From assembly GCA_951799445.1 (NCBI GenBank), contig OX637292.1, positions 20,959,296-21,023,295 of the forward strand: a DNA stretch of 64,000 nucleotides. Reading direction: 5' to 3'. Below the pieces are notes generated by a model, which had not been told where the DNA came from, searched no databases, and saw only the letters and a list, made by a program, of their open reading frames with translations. The position numbers were made by a program, and so were the translations under genes. This document shows, piece after piece, positions 37,865 to 50,324 of the stretch (the stretch's first letter is position 1; every line of letters begins with the position of its first letter). Origin of the DNA: Pseudisothecium myosuroides. Lineage: Eukaryota; Streptophyta; Bryopsida; Hypnales; Lembophyllaceae.

Positions 37865-38755
37865 AGGGCCATTCTCACCTGGCATTAATGATTTGAAAAG
37901 AGCGGTGGTTCTAGTGGCTACCACCGCACATGTTCACACTGGCCCCCGCTTTTAGCCACCGAACCTACGTGGAGTCCTTGCTGGCGGGGGCTTAGATGCG
38001 ATGTTTTGTGGAAGGTGGCCGAGTTTCAGAAGAAAATTTCGGCTGCAACTCCAGTTTTTTCGTAGCGGCTCCATCTGCGAGAAATGAAGATCCGAGAGAA
38101 TGTCGGGCAATTAGAAGCGGTGTTTTCTAATCTCCGCACTGGACCTGCTTTACCAAATACCGCTTTGATAATTTGGGGCAAAATTTTCGGATTTGGCTCT
38201 CTCCGAAGAAGGAAAACCATGGCGTTGTCAACGACGGTGCAAGCGGCCACTGGTGCAAATAAATGGACATCCGTCGTACTGCTTTCACCACAACAACTGT
38301 CGACGCCATTTCGAGCTTGTCAGGTACGTTGTCTGCACTCCTGCATGACGTTCACATTCTTTCTTTTCAGAATTGTTATGTTGAGAATTCCATCAATTGA
38401 AGCCTGGGCACTTCAATACTGGGAATTGGCCTCCTTTCTCGTTTCTTCGATTTGAAGTATGTGGTAGTTACAGAAGTTGCATTTGTCTGCAATGGTGTTT
38501 TTCTATGTGGTTTTCTACAATGGCAGTTGTTCCCATGTCCATATGTTTTCATCTCTTCAGTGGCAGTTTTCCTCTTTCTTCAAAGAAGCATTCAACTTCC
38601 CATGCTGGATATGAAGGCCGAAGAATCAATCATGGCATTCATTTCCATTCAGTGCATGAGAAACAACTTTCGAAGTGGTTTTCTGAACTTGAACATCCTG
38701 TTTGGTTTTTTGGGGGGGGTCAGGGTTCTCCACAGGAATGCAGGGAACCCACGTG

Positions 38756-40738
38756 ATGGAGAACCGACTAAATGCAAACTATTACAACATGCCCATTCGT
38801 CCTACTGCAATGCCTGTTCGGCCTGCTAGGATGCCAATGGCCGGTGAGTAAATCAAATCTAGTCACATACATCTCAGTTGCTAACATTCAATACGGCAGG
38901 ACTCCGTTCATCATTGTTCCTTATTTGCTTGGAATGACAACCGTGTGATGATCAAGTTACCAGTAGATCTGCACAAGAGATTCACGACTTGCCATGCTTT
39001 AGAAAGAACATGTTCGTACTTAGCAATGATTTTGCAAAAACAGAGAATTCATACACGAACCTTTCAATTTCGAAAATATTAGTTTCTCTTCTCCTACTAT
39101 TGAACTCCCACCAATACAGCACACCTGCACACAAGACAAACACACTCCGATGCTTCTATAAGTATGTGATAAAAGAATATCGAACAAATAGTTAATGGTT
39201 TAGCTTCTCACCATCTTCACTTGAAAATGTTGCGTCATTGTCTATGGGCTCCGAATCCATTACTTGGATCATTTTTGCAATGCACAGCTGCAGGTAGTTC
39301 TTCTATAGCCGAGCCTCACTAACTGCCTCCCATATTTGTATGTGCAGGTACAATGGCACCGCCACCAGTTCACCAAACCCGATCGCATGTGCCTGCTCGA
39401 GCACCTCTTGCAAGTCCTACATCTGCACTGAGGCCTACCCTTCCCAATGTCAGTAACAACAAAAGAGCAAGGAAGGACCGTTGCCCTAATTGGGTACACC
39501 AAGAAGTGCTGGCGCTTGTAGCTGCCAAACGTGAACAATTTTTGGAAGAAGTTGACACGATTGATGCAAGAGATCTCATGATGCCTGAGAACACAAAGTG
39601 GATTCGGATTTCTGAGGAGGTTATTCGAGCAAGGTGCTCACCATGCTTACGTGACGGTCTTGCATGTAAGACGAAGTGGAACCAAATCCTTCCGGATTAC
39701 AAGCGCATATCGGACTACCTTGGAAGAACCGGGAGAAACGTTCGTGACTACTGGGATTTGACTCCTGCACAACGGAAGGAGGAAGGGCTACCAAAACTTT
39801 TCTCTCAAGAACTCTTCGATGCCATTGATGACCGGTATGGAACGCGACCTCAGATTCAACCCCCTCACGTACGTGACCTTCTATCTCCCGACGACTCCAA
39901 CTACAAACCCTCACAGCGTCAACTCAAAGTTGCAGATGAAGAGACTAGCGAGCCTGAAACCGACGACCCCATGGACCTCGCTGTAGCAGATACATCAGAT
40001 GCTGCAGCTGACACAACACCTCCACGATCGCCGAGGTCGTCCTCTTCGACACCCTGCCGTCCACCTGCACCACCTGTCTCCACTGCGACTCCAATGTCAA
40101 GACCACGACCTGCGCTACCACCAGGAGTCACTCCCCAGGTTATCAGTTCCTCTGATACATCTTCTTTTGCTATGAGAAGGCGACCTGGTAATACTGGTGT
40201 GCGCAGAAAAAATGTCTCGGGCCATACCGTGATTGCGGAGGCCACGAAGGCGACGGGAGAGATTATGGCACAACAAATGCATGACATAGCTGAGTCTAGC
40301 AGAGTTCTAGAGCACTCCAAAATTGAAGTACAGCTAAAACTATTTAGTGAGCAGATGTCTTACTAGCGTGACAAGGACAAACGTCTCTATAAGCATGCTA
40401 CGGTCGCCAACGAAAATGCACGCTTGTCAATACTCAAGCAGGGTGAAATCGTCAATTGCTTATCTCAACTCTCCACAGTCTTGGGGAAGAGCTTACAAAG
40501 AAGTAGCAGCCCGACCAAGCCAACCATCCTGACAGACACCAACAAAAATGAACACTACTACCCAACACCAAACGACAGCCAAGCATGTCCCTTTTGTGCA
40601 AGCATTGATGGTGGGGGACTCCAAAACGACAGCACTACACCTGCAACAACCAACAATGACGGACTTCCTCACTACCATGGTGGCGACGGAGATGAAGATT
40701 GCAACTTCCCACAAGAAGATGAAGAGAAACAGGCATAG
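38756..40738 (+). pseudogene. Harbinger ORF1-type Myb/SANT-like (trihelix-like) DNA-binding protein, one in-frame stop
   Basis: The accessory protein that PIF/Harbinger elements need besides transposase. Exon 1 (38756-38843) starts MENRLNANYYNM and ends at CCG|GTGAGT; exon 2 starts at 39348 after GTGCAG, phase 1 on both sides. Residues around RCPNWVHQEVLALVAAKREQ to CKTKWNQILPDYKRI show the W...K.W.....YK pattern of Myb/SANT-like domains, followed by a proline-rich linker and a basic KNVSG segment. The frame meets TAG at 40364-40366, directly before RDKDKRLYKHATVANENARL, a coiled-coil-like tail that continues in the same frame to 40738. The stop looks like a recent mutation in a conserved tail; the last ~60 codons may be in another frame. 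Confidence 0.7.
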
Positions 40739-41204
40739 CTATAACTGTCGACTTCCACTGCTTCGGGACACCTCTTCAGCGGTCTTCATCGACTTGCAGT
40801 TATCCTACACCTTCACCAAACGTCCAACTTGCATGCAACGTACGTAGTTATCCTGCATGCAACGTACGTAGATGTGTTAGAACGGTCCATGTTACTGACC
40901 AGGCTGTCCATATACTACATCTACTTGCGTACTAAAAACTTATAATAAAATGGGAATTGAAAAAAATCATGACTCTTTGCTTCACTGTGTTCAAAGCCTT
41001 TGCCTCACATACAGAAAACAACTTTGTGTGGCTGTGGCCCTTCTCACATCGTGACTCCAAACAATGTAAAAGACGGCAAGACCTGACTCACCTGTCGACT
41101 CATGGTTGGTGCTGCCTGAGCAACGACAAGTGAACGCCTAGTTGGCTTCTCTTCTCCGTAGCTGCAACAGTAGCTGCGCTTTCTGGGATGACCTCAACAT
41201 CTTC

Positions 41205-43036
41205 TTATGCAACTGCAGGTTCATCTACCACTTCACCATCCAAAACCTCAGTTCGTAGCACTTCAAATAAATATTCAACCTCCTCGTGTGATTGGCCTAG
41301 AAGTATGTTGTGCAATATTGCACAGCAGAGAATCACGTCCGGTAAAAACACAACATCCAATTCAGATTTTGTTAGTAACTCCCTAAACGTCTGCTTCAGT
41401 ATACCAAATGCGTTCTCCACGACGCAGCGACCCCTTTGTAGTTTCTTGTTGAAGAGCGCCTCCGCCACTGACAATCGAACTTGACTCCGATGTGGAATCA
41501 TCAACCAAGGAAGAAGTGGGTACCCAAGGTCACCAACAAGGTAAGGTGAGAAACCGTGAACACTGTCTTGGTCATTGAAAAAATTGTTGTGCATTGCTAG
41601 ATCGTATAGAGACGAACGCCTCAGCATTCGAGAATCATTCGTGGAGCCAGGCATTCCCAAATAAAGATCCAAGAAACGCTTCTCACTATCCACCACTGCC
41701 TGGCAGTTTAATATGTAGCCACTAGACTTGAAATAATAGTAATCGGTTGGAACATGGCGTGGCTTCGAAATGGAGATGTGTGTGCCATCAATGGCTCCCA
41801 CAACACCAGGCAAGCCACATAAATCAAAGAATTTTTGCTGAGTATCTTGTAAGCGGTTGCCAGTTGGCCAAGTAAGGTTGTGCCTCAAAGTTTCGTTTAT
41901 AGCATGCACTATATCTCTAAGAACCGAGTTGATAGTGCTTTTTCCGATTGCAAAAAGCTCGTTGCAGATGACAAAAGAGGCGCCATGACTCAATTTAAAG
42001 AGGGTGCAACACACACGGATGAGAACCGGAATGGCCACCCTATACTTGGTATCCTTCTTGCGTACTTGAGGCGTCAGTAATTCAGCCAAAGAAAACCTCG
42101 GGGGGTGCACTCAATGTATTCTTTGTTGATCACGTGCGATCAAAACCTACAACCGTACCTTATATTGTAAAAAACTCAATCAAATAGTTTCAAAAAATTA
42201 TAGTATATTTTTCTATGTTGAAAGTTTAAATTGTGAATTTTTGAGAATTTTTCTTTTTGTAAATAATTACTTACAAGTTTTGTAAGAAAATGAATACACT
42301 GTATTGCTAAAAAAAGTTTTCAACCCCCTACTTTATATGGTAAAAAATGTTTTAAAAAATATTTTTAAATTGCCAATAAATGAAGGCTTGGATATAGTTT
42401 ATATATACCAAAGTTGGATACAATTATCACTCAAATGCAATCTTGATAAATATTTGAAGTGAAAATACAACCATTTTAGTGCAATCTTCAATTGTGCATT
42501 TGGATATCTTAGTGAATTCAATTGAATCCAAATTTTTTTCACATAAAAGATATAATGATTATGTGACAACACCCAAAAATTTGGAGCTAAATCAAAATTT
42601 ATTAAAAAGTAAATTGGGGTTGTAGATTCACTTGATCGCACATGATGTCCAAAGAATACATTGAGTGCACCCCCCGAGAAGAAAACACCGTTGGCTTGGT
42701 CATCCTGAACATCTGAATCCACCTTGTGTTGCCATATTCAGTGATCAGAAATCTTGAGAACCATGTGGTGGAGCGGGGCTTCACCCAGTACCGTACATCA
42801 TCGTCAAGCAAGTGGAAAGCAGGGCAGAATTGGAAGCTCTGTAAGCCAAAATGAACACCAGCTAGAAGATCATCACCCGGTTGTCTAACATGACGCACAA
42901 TGTCCTGTAAAGCTGAGTCATTCTCTTCTTCCTCTAGAAGAGGAGGCAAGAAAACAACTTGAGGTGTGGTTAGTAACTGAAGAAGTAACCACGTGCTGGG
43001 AGCCAAGGCAGACTGAACAGTGGAATTGTCGTCCAT
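41205..43036 (-). pseudogene. PIF/Harbinger DDE transposase, interrupted by a MITE
   Basis: DDE-type transposase. The N-terminal part (43036 to 42679) carries DDDVRYWVKPRSTTWFSRFL and TEYGNTRWIQMFRM, typical of the family. The rest (42096 to 41205) has a helix-turn-helix-like region and all three acidic sites: VGAIDGTHISI, YLVGDLGYPLLPW, and RGRCVVENAFGILKQTFR. The 582-bp element at 42097-42678, with 8-bp duplication AAGAAAAC, separates the two; on the minus strand the frame before it (MTKPTVF) would run directly into the frame after it (SLAELLTP) without the insert and one duplication. Apart from the insertion, no stop or shift was seen, so the insertion probably killed a recently intact gene. 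Confidence 0.9.
42097..42678. mobile_element. 582-bp non-autonomous element with CTCGGGGGGTGCA ends, inside the Harbinger transposase
   Basis: Ends start CTCGGGGGGTGCACTCAATG and are perfect inverted repeats for 29 bases, with further similarity including TGTGCGATCAA/CGTGCGATCAA. The 8-bp flanks are identical, AAGAAAAC (42089-42096, 42679-42686). The first 13 terminal bases and the duplication length are those of the 9.25-kb transposon at 22386-31634, so it is probably mobilised by the same transposase family. The interior is AT-rich and non-coding. Confidence 0.9.
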
Positions 43037-44235
43037 TTCGGCAAGCTTCCAAGAGGGGTTCCCAATTGACCACCTCTTCCTGAAAAAGCGAGGAATACAA
43101 AATCGTTAAATTTCCAAAAGATAGAGTGCTCAAGTGACGTCTTCTCGGGCAATAGAATTGTGAACCTTAATGCGGTGTAAACTTGTGCACACTCTAATGA
43201 CGTTGACGTCAACCTCAAGCAAAGATCTAACATTGTCAATTGGCAAAGGCAGGGAAGTGTTACGAAATCAGGGAGGTGGGCGGAGAAAAATGGCAATTCT
43301 TACCTGACGAAGCTCACGTCGGCAAAGGAGAATTTCAAAGAAATTGAGCAAACATAGACCGTGCTGCCTTGAGATGACGCCACAAGGAAGCCACCAGAAT
43401 TCCGAATCAAAGCCCGAGTAACTCCCTGCAGCAAGCAAAACACGATGAGACGGTGAAAGTGTCTTCAAGGCAAGTGTTTAAACTGGAGTTGTACCCTAGC
43501 TGAGGCACAATCTCAGAATGAACACAAGGAAAGTAACCGCGGAAATTGGATTTATAAGACACATTCAGCATTGTCACGATCAGACAAGACGAAGAATCAA
43601 AGGAGACCGCAAAAGCACAAATTTTTGAACTGGCGACTCCGAATAAAAGAGAACCCTACTTGCCTGATGATCTGGATGCGACAGAACAACCTTGAAGGAA
43701 GCCTGAAACCTGAATCAGTACTCCTTCACGTACTCCTGTGAAATTGCGTTCGAAATTCTGAAATCAGAAGGCGCAATTTCTGAACGTGCCGCCCTCCACC
43801 GCAACTCCTGGCCAACGAGAGAATGAAACGGAGAGGACGCAAATAGAAGAACAACTGTGTGCAACGGGGTGGGAGAGAAATAGTGATGAAACAAACTCGT
43901 GGGAGAGAAGGAGGTGATTGAAGACAAAGCTTGGGGCTGGTGGACATGACTGCTGCGAAGTGCAAGGCAGGAGAGGGGGGACGAAGCTCAGTCTCAGCTA
44001 AAAGCGGACCCTGGTGGGAACCCTCTCCCAAATAGTCCTGTCGTTTGCCTACGTGGCGCTCGTTTCAAAAATCCTTAATTCACGTAAAGGAAGTGGTGAG
44101 AACAGTGAGGTATTTCACAAGTTGCTTGAATCACGGGCCCTCTAATTTCGCAAGTCACCGTGAGTAACACCAACAGTGATTACTTTTTATTTTTACAACC
44201 GCTTCTACTAAAGGCCAAGTGAGAATGGCCCTTAA

Positions 44236-46827
44236 TTTAGACTTTGAAGATTTTCAAGGATAAATGCATGTGTTCTACATTTTGAACAAGCTTCTACCCT
44301 CTTCAAGGCAACGAGCAACTTCTAAAGTATTGTACAGAAAATCTAACAAATTTCCAATGGAAAAATCACACATTCAAATCATGATTCAAAATGAAAAATT
44401 TAGCTTTAGATGTATGTTTTGGAGACAAAGAGAATGCATTAGGAAAATTTCAGCCCTCAAGAAGGTTGCCAGTTTTTAATTTTCGGGCCCCTTGGGGTGC
44501 AATTACAATTTAATTTTTTAAAATTTTTTTTAAATTTTTTTTTCAATCTGACATGGAGATGACGTGGCACCAATAGTGACACGTCATTTTTCAGATTTTT
44601 TTAAAACTTTATTTTAACTTTTTTTCTCTAAATGCATCGGGGTGTGCAAGACTCAGGCTAAAAAATTTCCTAATGATACTACTTTTATTTTTGAAAAAAA
44701 ACTGTGTTGCTTTTATAAAATACAATGGAAACACGGGTCTTTTTCAGAAACAGAGGGAATTTCAAACAATTGAATCATTGATGAATAATAAAGATGCTAT
44801 CCTCAATATTCTCTTGGATTGGGTTTAAAGTTTTAAGGGGAGAAAAGTGGATTTATCAATTACAAGTGAATTTAGGAAAAAAATTGACTATATTTAGATT
44901 TAAAAATCTAACCTCAATCCAATTGGATAGAATCTTTGGAGGAATTTGGAGCACATTTTTTCCGCATTAGCCATGTTTTAGACCGTCAATCACAATGCAA
45001 GGATGTGGGAATTCTCTTAGGTACAGACACTTGCAATATTCATTGGAATGAGGAAGCTAAATTATATGATCTTTATGTTCATAAATATGTTGATAGTTAA
45101 AAGTGAAAAAATGTTAAAACTAAAATTTTCCAAGAATCTAATAAGTAACCAATTAGACTAAGTGAAAATGAGTTCAAGCAACTCCTTCAGTAATTGAATG
45201 GAAAAAGGTTTTTTTCCATCTTTGAAGCCTTCCCGAAATCATTTAAATGACACGAAACGTTTTTTTCAAACATTTGAAGGTTAAATAGGGACATAAAGAA
45301 TTCATACCAAAAATTGCCCTCAATTCAATTGCACCCTATTATTAGGACCAATTGCACCCTCTTGTACTCTAGCAGAGTAAAAATTATTATCCCCCTAAAG
45401 CTCTTTTAAATCCAAAATGGCTTTTGGGTGTTTAGGGCATCTAATTGTAAAGTATCTTATTTTAATTTTTTTCCTTTGATATTGGAGAATCAAACAATCT
45501 TCTAGGGATTTAATTTTATAAAGATCCAATGGTGGGTTAAAGAGTTTTTGTTTTTTTTACCTCCAATTTGGGCAGGTTGAGCAAATTATTATTTTGCTTT
45601 GAAAATTTGCATACTTCTTCCTAATTTAAGTCTCTACTCAAATTTAAAGTCTTTAGATCTTTTTGCAAAGTAGAATTTGAGATATAGGACTCAAAAGCTT
45701 GCCACAATGCTACATTGTCAAAAGCTTGGAGAACCTTGAAAAAAATATTGTATTCCTCTTTGCTCAATTATATCTCACATATACATTGATTTTAGACCCC
45801 AAATTTGTAGACAAGACCCATTTGTAAATCAAGAATAAGATCTTCCAATTACAATTTCTAAAAAGTGAACACATTTTGATTTATACATCTATTTTTAGAA
45901 ATTCATCTTTTTTTGGTAATTTCATGAGTATTTTCTAATTTTGACCAAATGAACGTTAGGGGATAAATGTTTTGCTTTATGACAACTTCAATTGGAGTTG
46001 AATGGATTGGAATTGGGTTGAAAAGTTATGGTTTTTTTTAACTTCAAGAAACACTACCATGCATTTTAGACACATGGCAAAAGACATGTTCATTAGAGTT
46101 AATCCCAAAGTTGTCATGTGTTTGTGAATTTGTGTCAGAGGAAGGTTTAACTCAGAATAGAACAAAATAAACACGGCACCAAACTCAATTAGACCTAAGT
46201 TTGGGTGCTCTAGGGCGTTTGGTCCTGTATTTCTCCAGAACTCTAGCTCCTGGTCTCGTGTGTACTCAGTTTACAATTAACTCTATTATTTTGCACTTTG
46301 AAAGGACTACCATTGTCATTGCCCCAATGAAAGGGAGCCCAAAGAACCACATTAGAATGCAAATGGACAACAATGGTTCTCCCCTAGATACAACAATGGG
46401 AAGCTATATGTTTTAGCTTTGACCACCTATAATGTGTCTTTTTTTTCTCAAAAATAAATTGACCAAAATATATATGAAAAAAAACTCGAGTTTGCATCCT
46501 ATTGCAAAAAAAATTGTGAATTTGATTAGGCTAGGTGTATGCAACAATTAAATGGACAACAATGGATTGTGTATATCTTATTTGGTGCAAAAGGGTGGGA
46601 AACATCTTATATTCATAGATCTTGTCAAATATAGATGTGAGATTATGGCATGCCAAGGTAGCATTCCTCTATAAAAAAGAAAACAAAATCTCCTTGGCCT
46701 TAGGTAAAAACACTTCAAACCATTTGTGTGCCTATTCCAAACAAGTAGACTTCTACTAAAAGTGTTCCCAAGGTGCAATTAACCTTGGAAGAACATGGCC
46801 CCCCATGAACAAGGTAGTCACTAACAC
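44236..46827. other. AT-rich spacer, no gene seen
   Basis: No coding region recognised. A small palindrome (GATGACGTGGCA..TGACACGTCAT) lies near 44570-44587. The rest looks like old repeat sequence without borders. Confidence 0.35.
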
Positions 46828-46967
46828 AAGGTATCTCCACCTAGAAGTGACACTCTCCTAATTGCGCCACCTATCTCTAGTTGTTTAAGATTTCAAGCTT
46901 GAAATCTTGGATAGTTGTAGATAGGTAGTGCAATTAGAAGAGTATCACTTTTAGGTGCACATACCTT
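46828..46967. repeat. 140-bp imperfect hairpin
   Basis: Two arms of about 69 bases, starting AAGGTAT and closing on GATTTCAAGCTTGAAATC, pair with scattered mismatches (roughly four in five positions by eye). No clear target duplication. It could be a small fold-back MITE or a precursor-like hairpin for small RNA; the mismatches are spread rather than clustered. Confidence 0.65.
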
Positions 46968-49900
46968 AGTCCAATTATTGGACCAATAGGTGCATTCTTT
47001 GTTTTCCCATCCATTGGACCTTTTAGCATCCTTAAGGGGTTACCCTGTTCCCATACTTAAATGCAATTGGTTGCCTAATAACTCTCTAGATTTTGGTATT
47101 ATAACCAAGCTATGAGACGGTCTCAATGGCCTAGGGAGTTCCACTTTGAAAATTCATAGTAATTACATGTCTTATCCATAACTTCCAATTTTTCTTCTTC
47201 TTAAATTCATGATTTTCAATTGCTAACACTATATAAATATTTTTCCAAGAAAGATGTACCTCCAACTAAGCTGAATTGCTTATTTTGATGATTTTGGGTG
47301 TTTTCACTACCTTAGGGCAACCCCACAACAGGCGCTTCAAACAAGGGCGCCAATGGAGGTTTGGCATGGTCTGTGAATAAGGTGTTGCGCATGTGGCCTT
47401 CGTTTGCCCCGTGGTGAAACTAGATTTGAGCACGTCAAGAACAAACAGCACGAGACCCAAGGAACTGAGCAGAGGGACCCAAAAACTCCTTTCTCCACCT
47501 CAATGCTGTGCTTCTGCCACCTTAAACTCTACGCTCCGTACCTCGGGAATGGTGTCTCACTGAATAGCGAGCCGTGCCAGGGAGTCTCCATTTGGTCGTT
47601 CGAGTGTTAAAATTTGAAGTGGCCTCTCTGTTTTTCGATCTGCGAGTGCCTGCTGTGGGGCAGATCACCCGGCTTTGCTCGCCAATTGTCTGAGTCAGCC
47701 CCTCTGGGCGTGTAGCCGTGGGGCTGCTCTTAGTGTCCAACAGTTGCAGCACAACGGGAATCCAAGGGGAGTAGGGGACCACAAAAGTAGGAAGGGGACC
47801 TTGTACCCAGTCGTCGACGATGGAATTGCTGCCTACTAGGGTCGGGGAAGAACCAGCGGCTAGTTCAAAGTTAGCTGGTGGATTTGGGAAAAAACCCGGT
47901 TGCAGTTTAATAACATCGGCAAAAAACCGGTGAAAATGTCTAAAAAATTTCTATTTGGAATGAAAAATAGAGAAAGTAACCGAACGTGGTACTTGAAAAA
48001 ACAGTTCAATATGGGAATTGGAGGAAATTGGCTGGTAAAACTACAAAAACTTCCCGAACACTGCTGCCCACTCACACCCTTGTTAACTTACTGCCGGTCA
48101 TTCATCGGGCTGGGCTGGGCTGGAGATCAGTGGCCTCTCACCCGCTATTTTTCTCAGGTGCAATTTCCCCCAAATCTTACCTGAAATTACGGTACAGTAG
48201 TGTCGTACCTGTACTGTACTGGCGAATGATACCCTAAAATGATTGTACAAAAAGTGGGGATGAAATGGTCAAATGCATCAATAGCAAGAGAAATTTACAT
48301 TTCCCCACCCCCAAGTTTGAATGACTGACTGAAGTGGAATAATATTTGGGAAATATGATGCTTAAATAGTACACATGTGGTTCCATTTGTCTTTAAAAAA
48401 AATATGAAAAAGTGCACATGTAAAAAGGGATATTAAAAAATTGGATTATTACTCAGTACTTTCCCCCATTCACCCACCCCCTGCCTGAAATTCCATGCCA
48501 CTCCGTCAGTCAGGACAACTGAAGAACTATTTCCCTCGTGACGGAATTCGACTCAAAACGTCAAATGAATTGGCGTCGTGGAAGCACTATACCATATACT
48601 AAATTTTTTTTGTATGAAATGGCCTAATGGATCGCAAAGAAATGTTTACTTTCCAGCAAAAGTTTGGATGAAAGTTTGGATGAAGGTTTCCCAAAATTAT
48701 CAGAAAAGTTCCCTGCTTTACAATTATCATTATTCAGTTGATCCAAAATATCAACATCAATATCAATATCAAATCAAAAGTGAACCACACTTATCAAAAT
48801 TGAGAAGGCAGACAGGGCCACCGCAGCAGCACCGCTTGCTTATCAGTAGCCCCTGTCTCGAAAGTAAGGCACAGTCCTCTAAAAGCGGCCCTGCTCCAAA
48901 AGCAACCACTAACACAAAGGTTTAATTTGCTTTCTTCAATGTATCAATGCTGTACATTTCGTGTTTTTCAACTTCAAAATTTGTAATTGAATCCACACAG
49001 GTCCTAAAAACACTTCAACTGAACGACTTGGGTTCAATGCCAATTCTATTTTTCTTTGAACTAAAATTGACTGAAACTTGTTTCAAAGAGTTTAGCTTTC
49101 CCCCAATGCAATCATATGCTCTCCAAAGGTCGCTTGAAGAGCACACTGCGCCCAGTAGGTCCCTTCATGCCAATTGGATACATGAATGATTGGTGGTGCT
49201 GCTTCGCAGTCATCCCCCACTTGGGTCGTTCAGTGACGAAGTTAGGATTCCTTCCTTCTGCAGTCCAACTATACTAATTAACGGAGTCGTCCACTGCCAG
49301 GCACCTTCGATCCTCTCATCAGTGGTCTCCAGTACTGACGTTCCTTCCTTCGCCAAATCGAACGTGGACGGATGGGAAAAACAGAAACCGAATGATTATT
49401 GCAGATCCAGGCAGTCAGTACTGCCTCATTCAGTCCTTTGCAGCTCCGGCCTCTTGTTTGATGCTCTGCGCTTTCTTACTACTCCTGTTTGATTCCGTTG
49501 CATCGGCCCTTTCCGATGAACTTCCTGGGACTCTCGCTTTGGCCTTTTCCACTCAAATACTCAAAGGAAAGGAAAGGGAAAGGAAATGAGCACATGACCT
49601 TCGGTCTCTGCGGTTTGGGGTGTCGCCCACGAAATGGAAAGAAAATGACTTTGCATTGCAGGACTGGACGGAAGTCGGTCACCGAAACCTCCGACCTTCA
49701 GGTAGGAGGAGCTCATTCTGGAATGTTCGCAACCAGCGGTGCTGCGGTTGGGAGGGGGGAGAGGGGGAAGGGGAAGTTTCGCACTTGCTGACAGGGTGGA
49801 GCTTCCGTGACTTGGTCCCTCCCAACTATTGCGGTAGTGCGGTGAAGCCTTGTGGTAGGTAACTTACTTATTGCGTTAGAGTTAATCCTAAAGTTTGTCT

Positions 49901-50051
49901 TATGTTTGTGAACCTGTGTTCAAAAAATAAAATAAAACTCAATGACACTTTTTTTTTTAGGTGCAACGATTTTGTGTCTTCACTAACAAGAAAAATAGGT
50001 GTGGTGGAGAGTGATTCCATGTGTAAGACCATACATTTGAGTGGTTTATAG
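46968..50051. other. Spacer with a GC-richer section, no gene assigned
   Basis: 47300-48240 and 49100-49870 are less AT-rich than the surroundings and contain several short frames, but none has family-like motifs or a consistent set of splice sites. A phrase similar to 46098-46190 (TTAGAGTTAATCC.AAAGTT...GTTTGTGAA) recurs at 49877-49925. Single-copy exons cannot be excluded. Confidence 0.3.
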
Positions 50052-50053
50052 TA

Positions 50054-50239
50054 TAGTAGAACCTCTCTAAGTCGAAGCCCTCTAAGTCAATAAAGCGTTT
50101 GTCAGAAAGTATTGATTGCCGGTCCCAACTTAACAACATGAACCACATACGAACATGATGACCCTCCCTAATGTAATAACCTCTCTAACTCAATGTGTCA
50201 GACTGGTCCCAACTCTATCGACTTAGAGAAGTTCTATTG
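50054..50239. mobile_element. 186-bp pogo/Tigger-like MITE, TA duplication
   Basis: Left end TAGTAGAACCTCTCTAAGTC and right end, inverted, CAATAGAACTTCTCTAAGTC; TA flanks both (50052-50053, 50240-50241). The AGAACCTCT.TAA termini and TA target are like pogo/Tigger-type mariner relatives. Internal repeats of CTCTAAGTCAA occur. No coding capacity. Confidence 0.7.
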
Positions 50240-50324
50240 TAGAAGGCCTTTATGATCACAACCAAAACCATTACAGACTAAGGTTATTGTAATAGGAATT
50301 AGCAATTCTATAAAACTTTATGTA

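Larger units (their letters stand above)
37865..44232. mobile_element. Full-length PIF/Harbinger DNA transposon
   Basis: Inverted ends AGGGCCATTCTCACCTGGC and AGGGCCATTCTCACTTGGC, flanked by TAA on both sides (37862-37864, 44233-44235), the TWA duplication of this superfamily. It has both expected genes placed tail to tail: a DNA-binding-protein gene on the plus strand and a DDE transposase on the minus strand. Total 6,368 bp, of which 590 come from a later insertion (42097-42678 plus duplication). Both genes are damaged, so it is no longer autonomous as it stands. Confidence 0.92.

Noticed and set aside
38084..38455. Plus-strand frame near the Harbinger left end (MKIRENVGQLEAVF...)
   Set aside because: No family features; it lies upstream of the DNA-binding-protein gene and more likely represents its leader.
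43715..44031. Frames near the right end of the Harbinger element
   Set aside because: They overlap in several phases with no motif; probably the transposase 5' leader.
46098..49950. Direct repeats ~3.8 kb apart (TTAGAGTTAATCC...GTTTGTGAA) as possible LTRs
   Set aside because: The repeats are under 100 bases, diverged, with no TG...CA ends, primer site or gag/pol frames between them.
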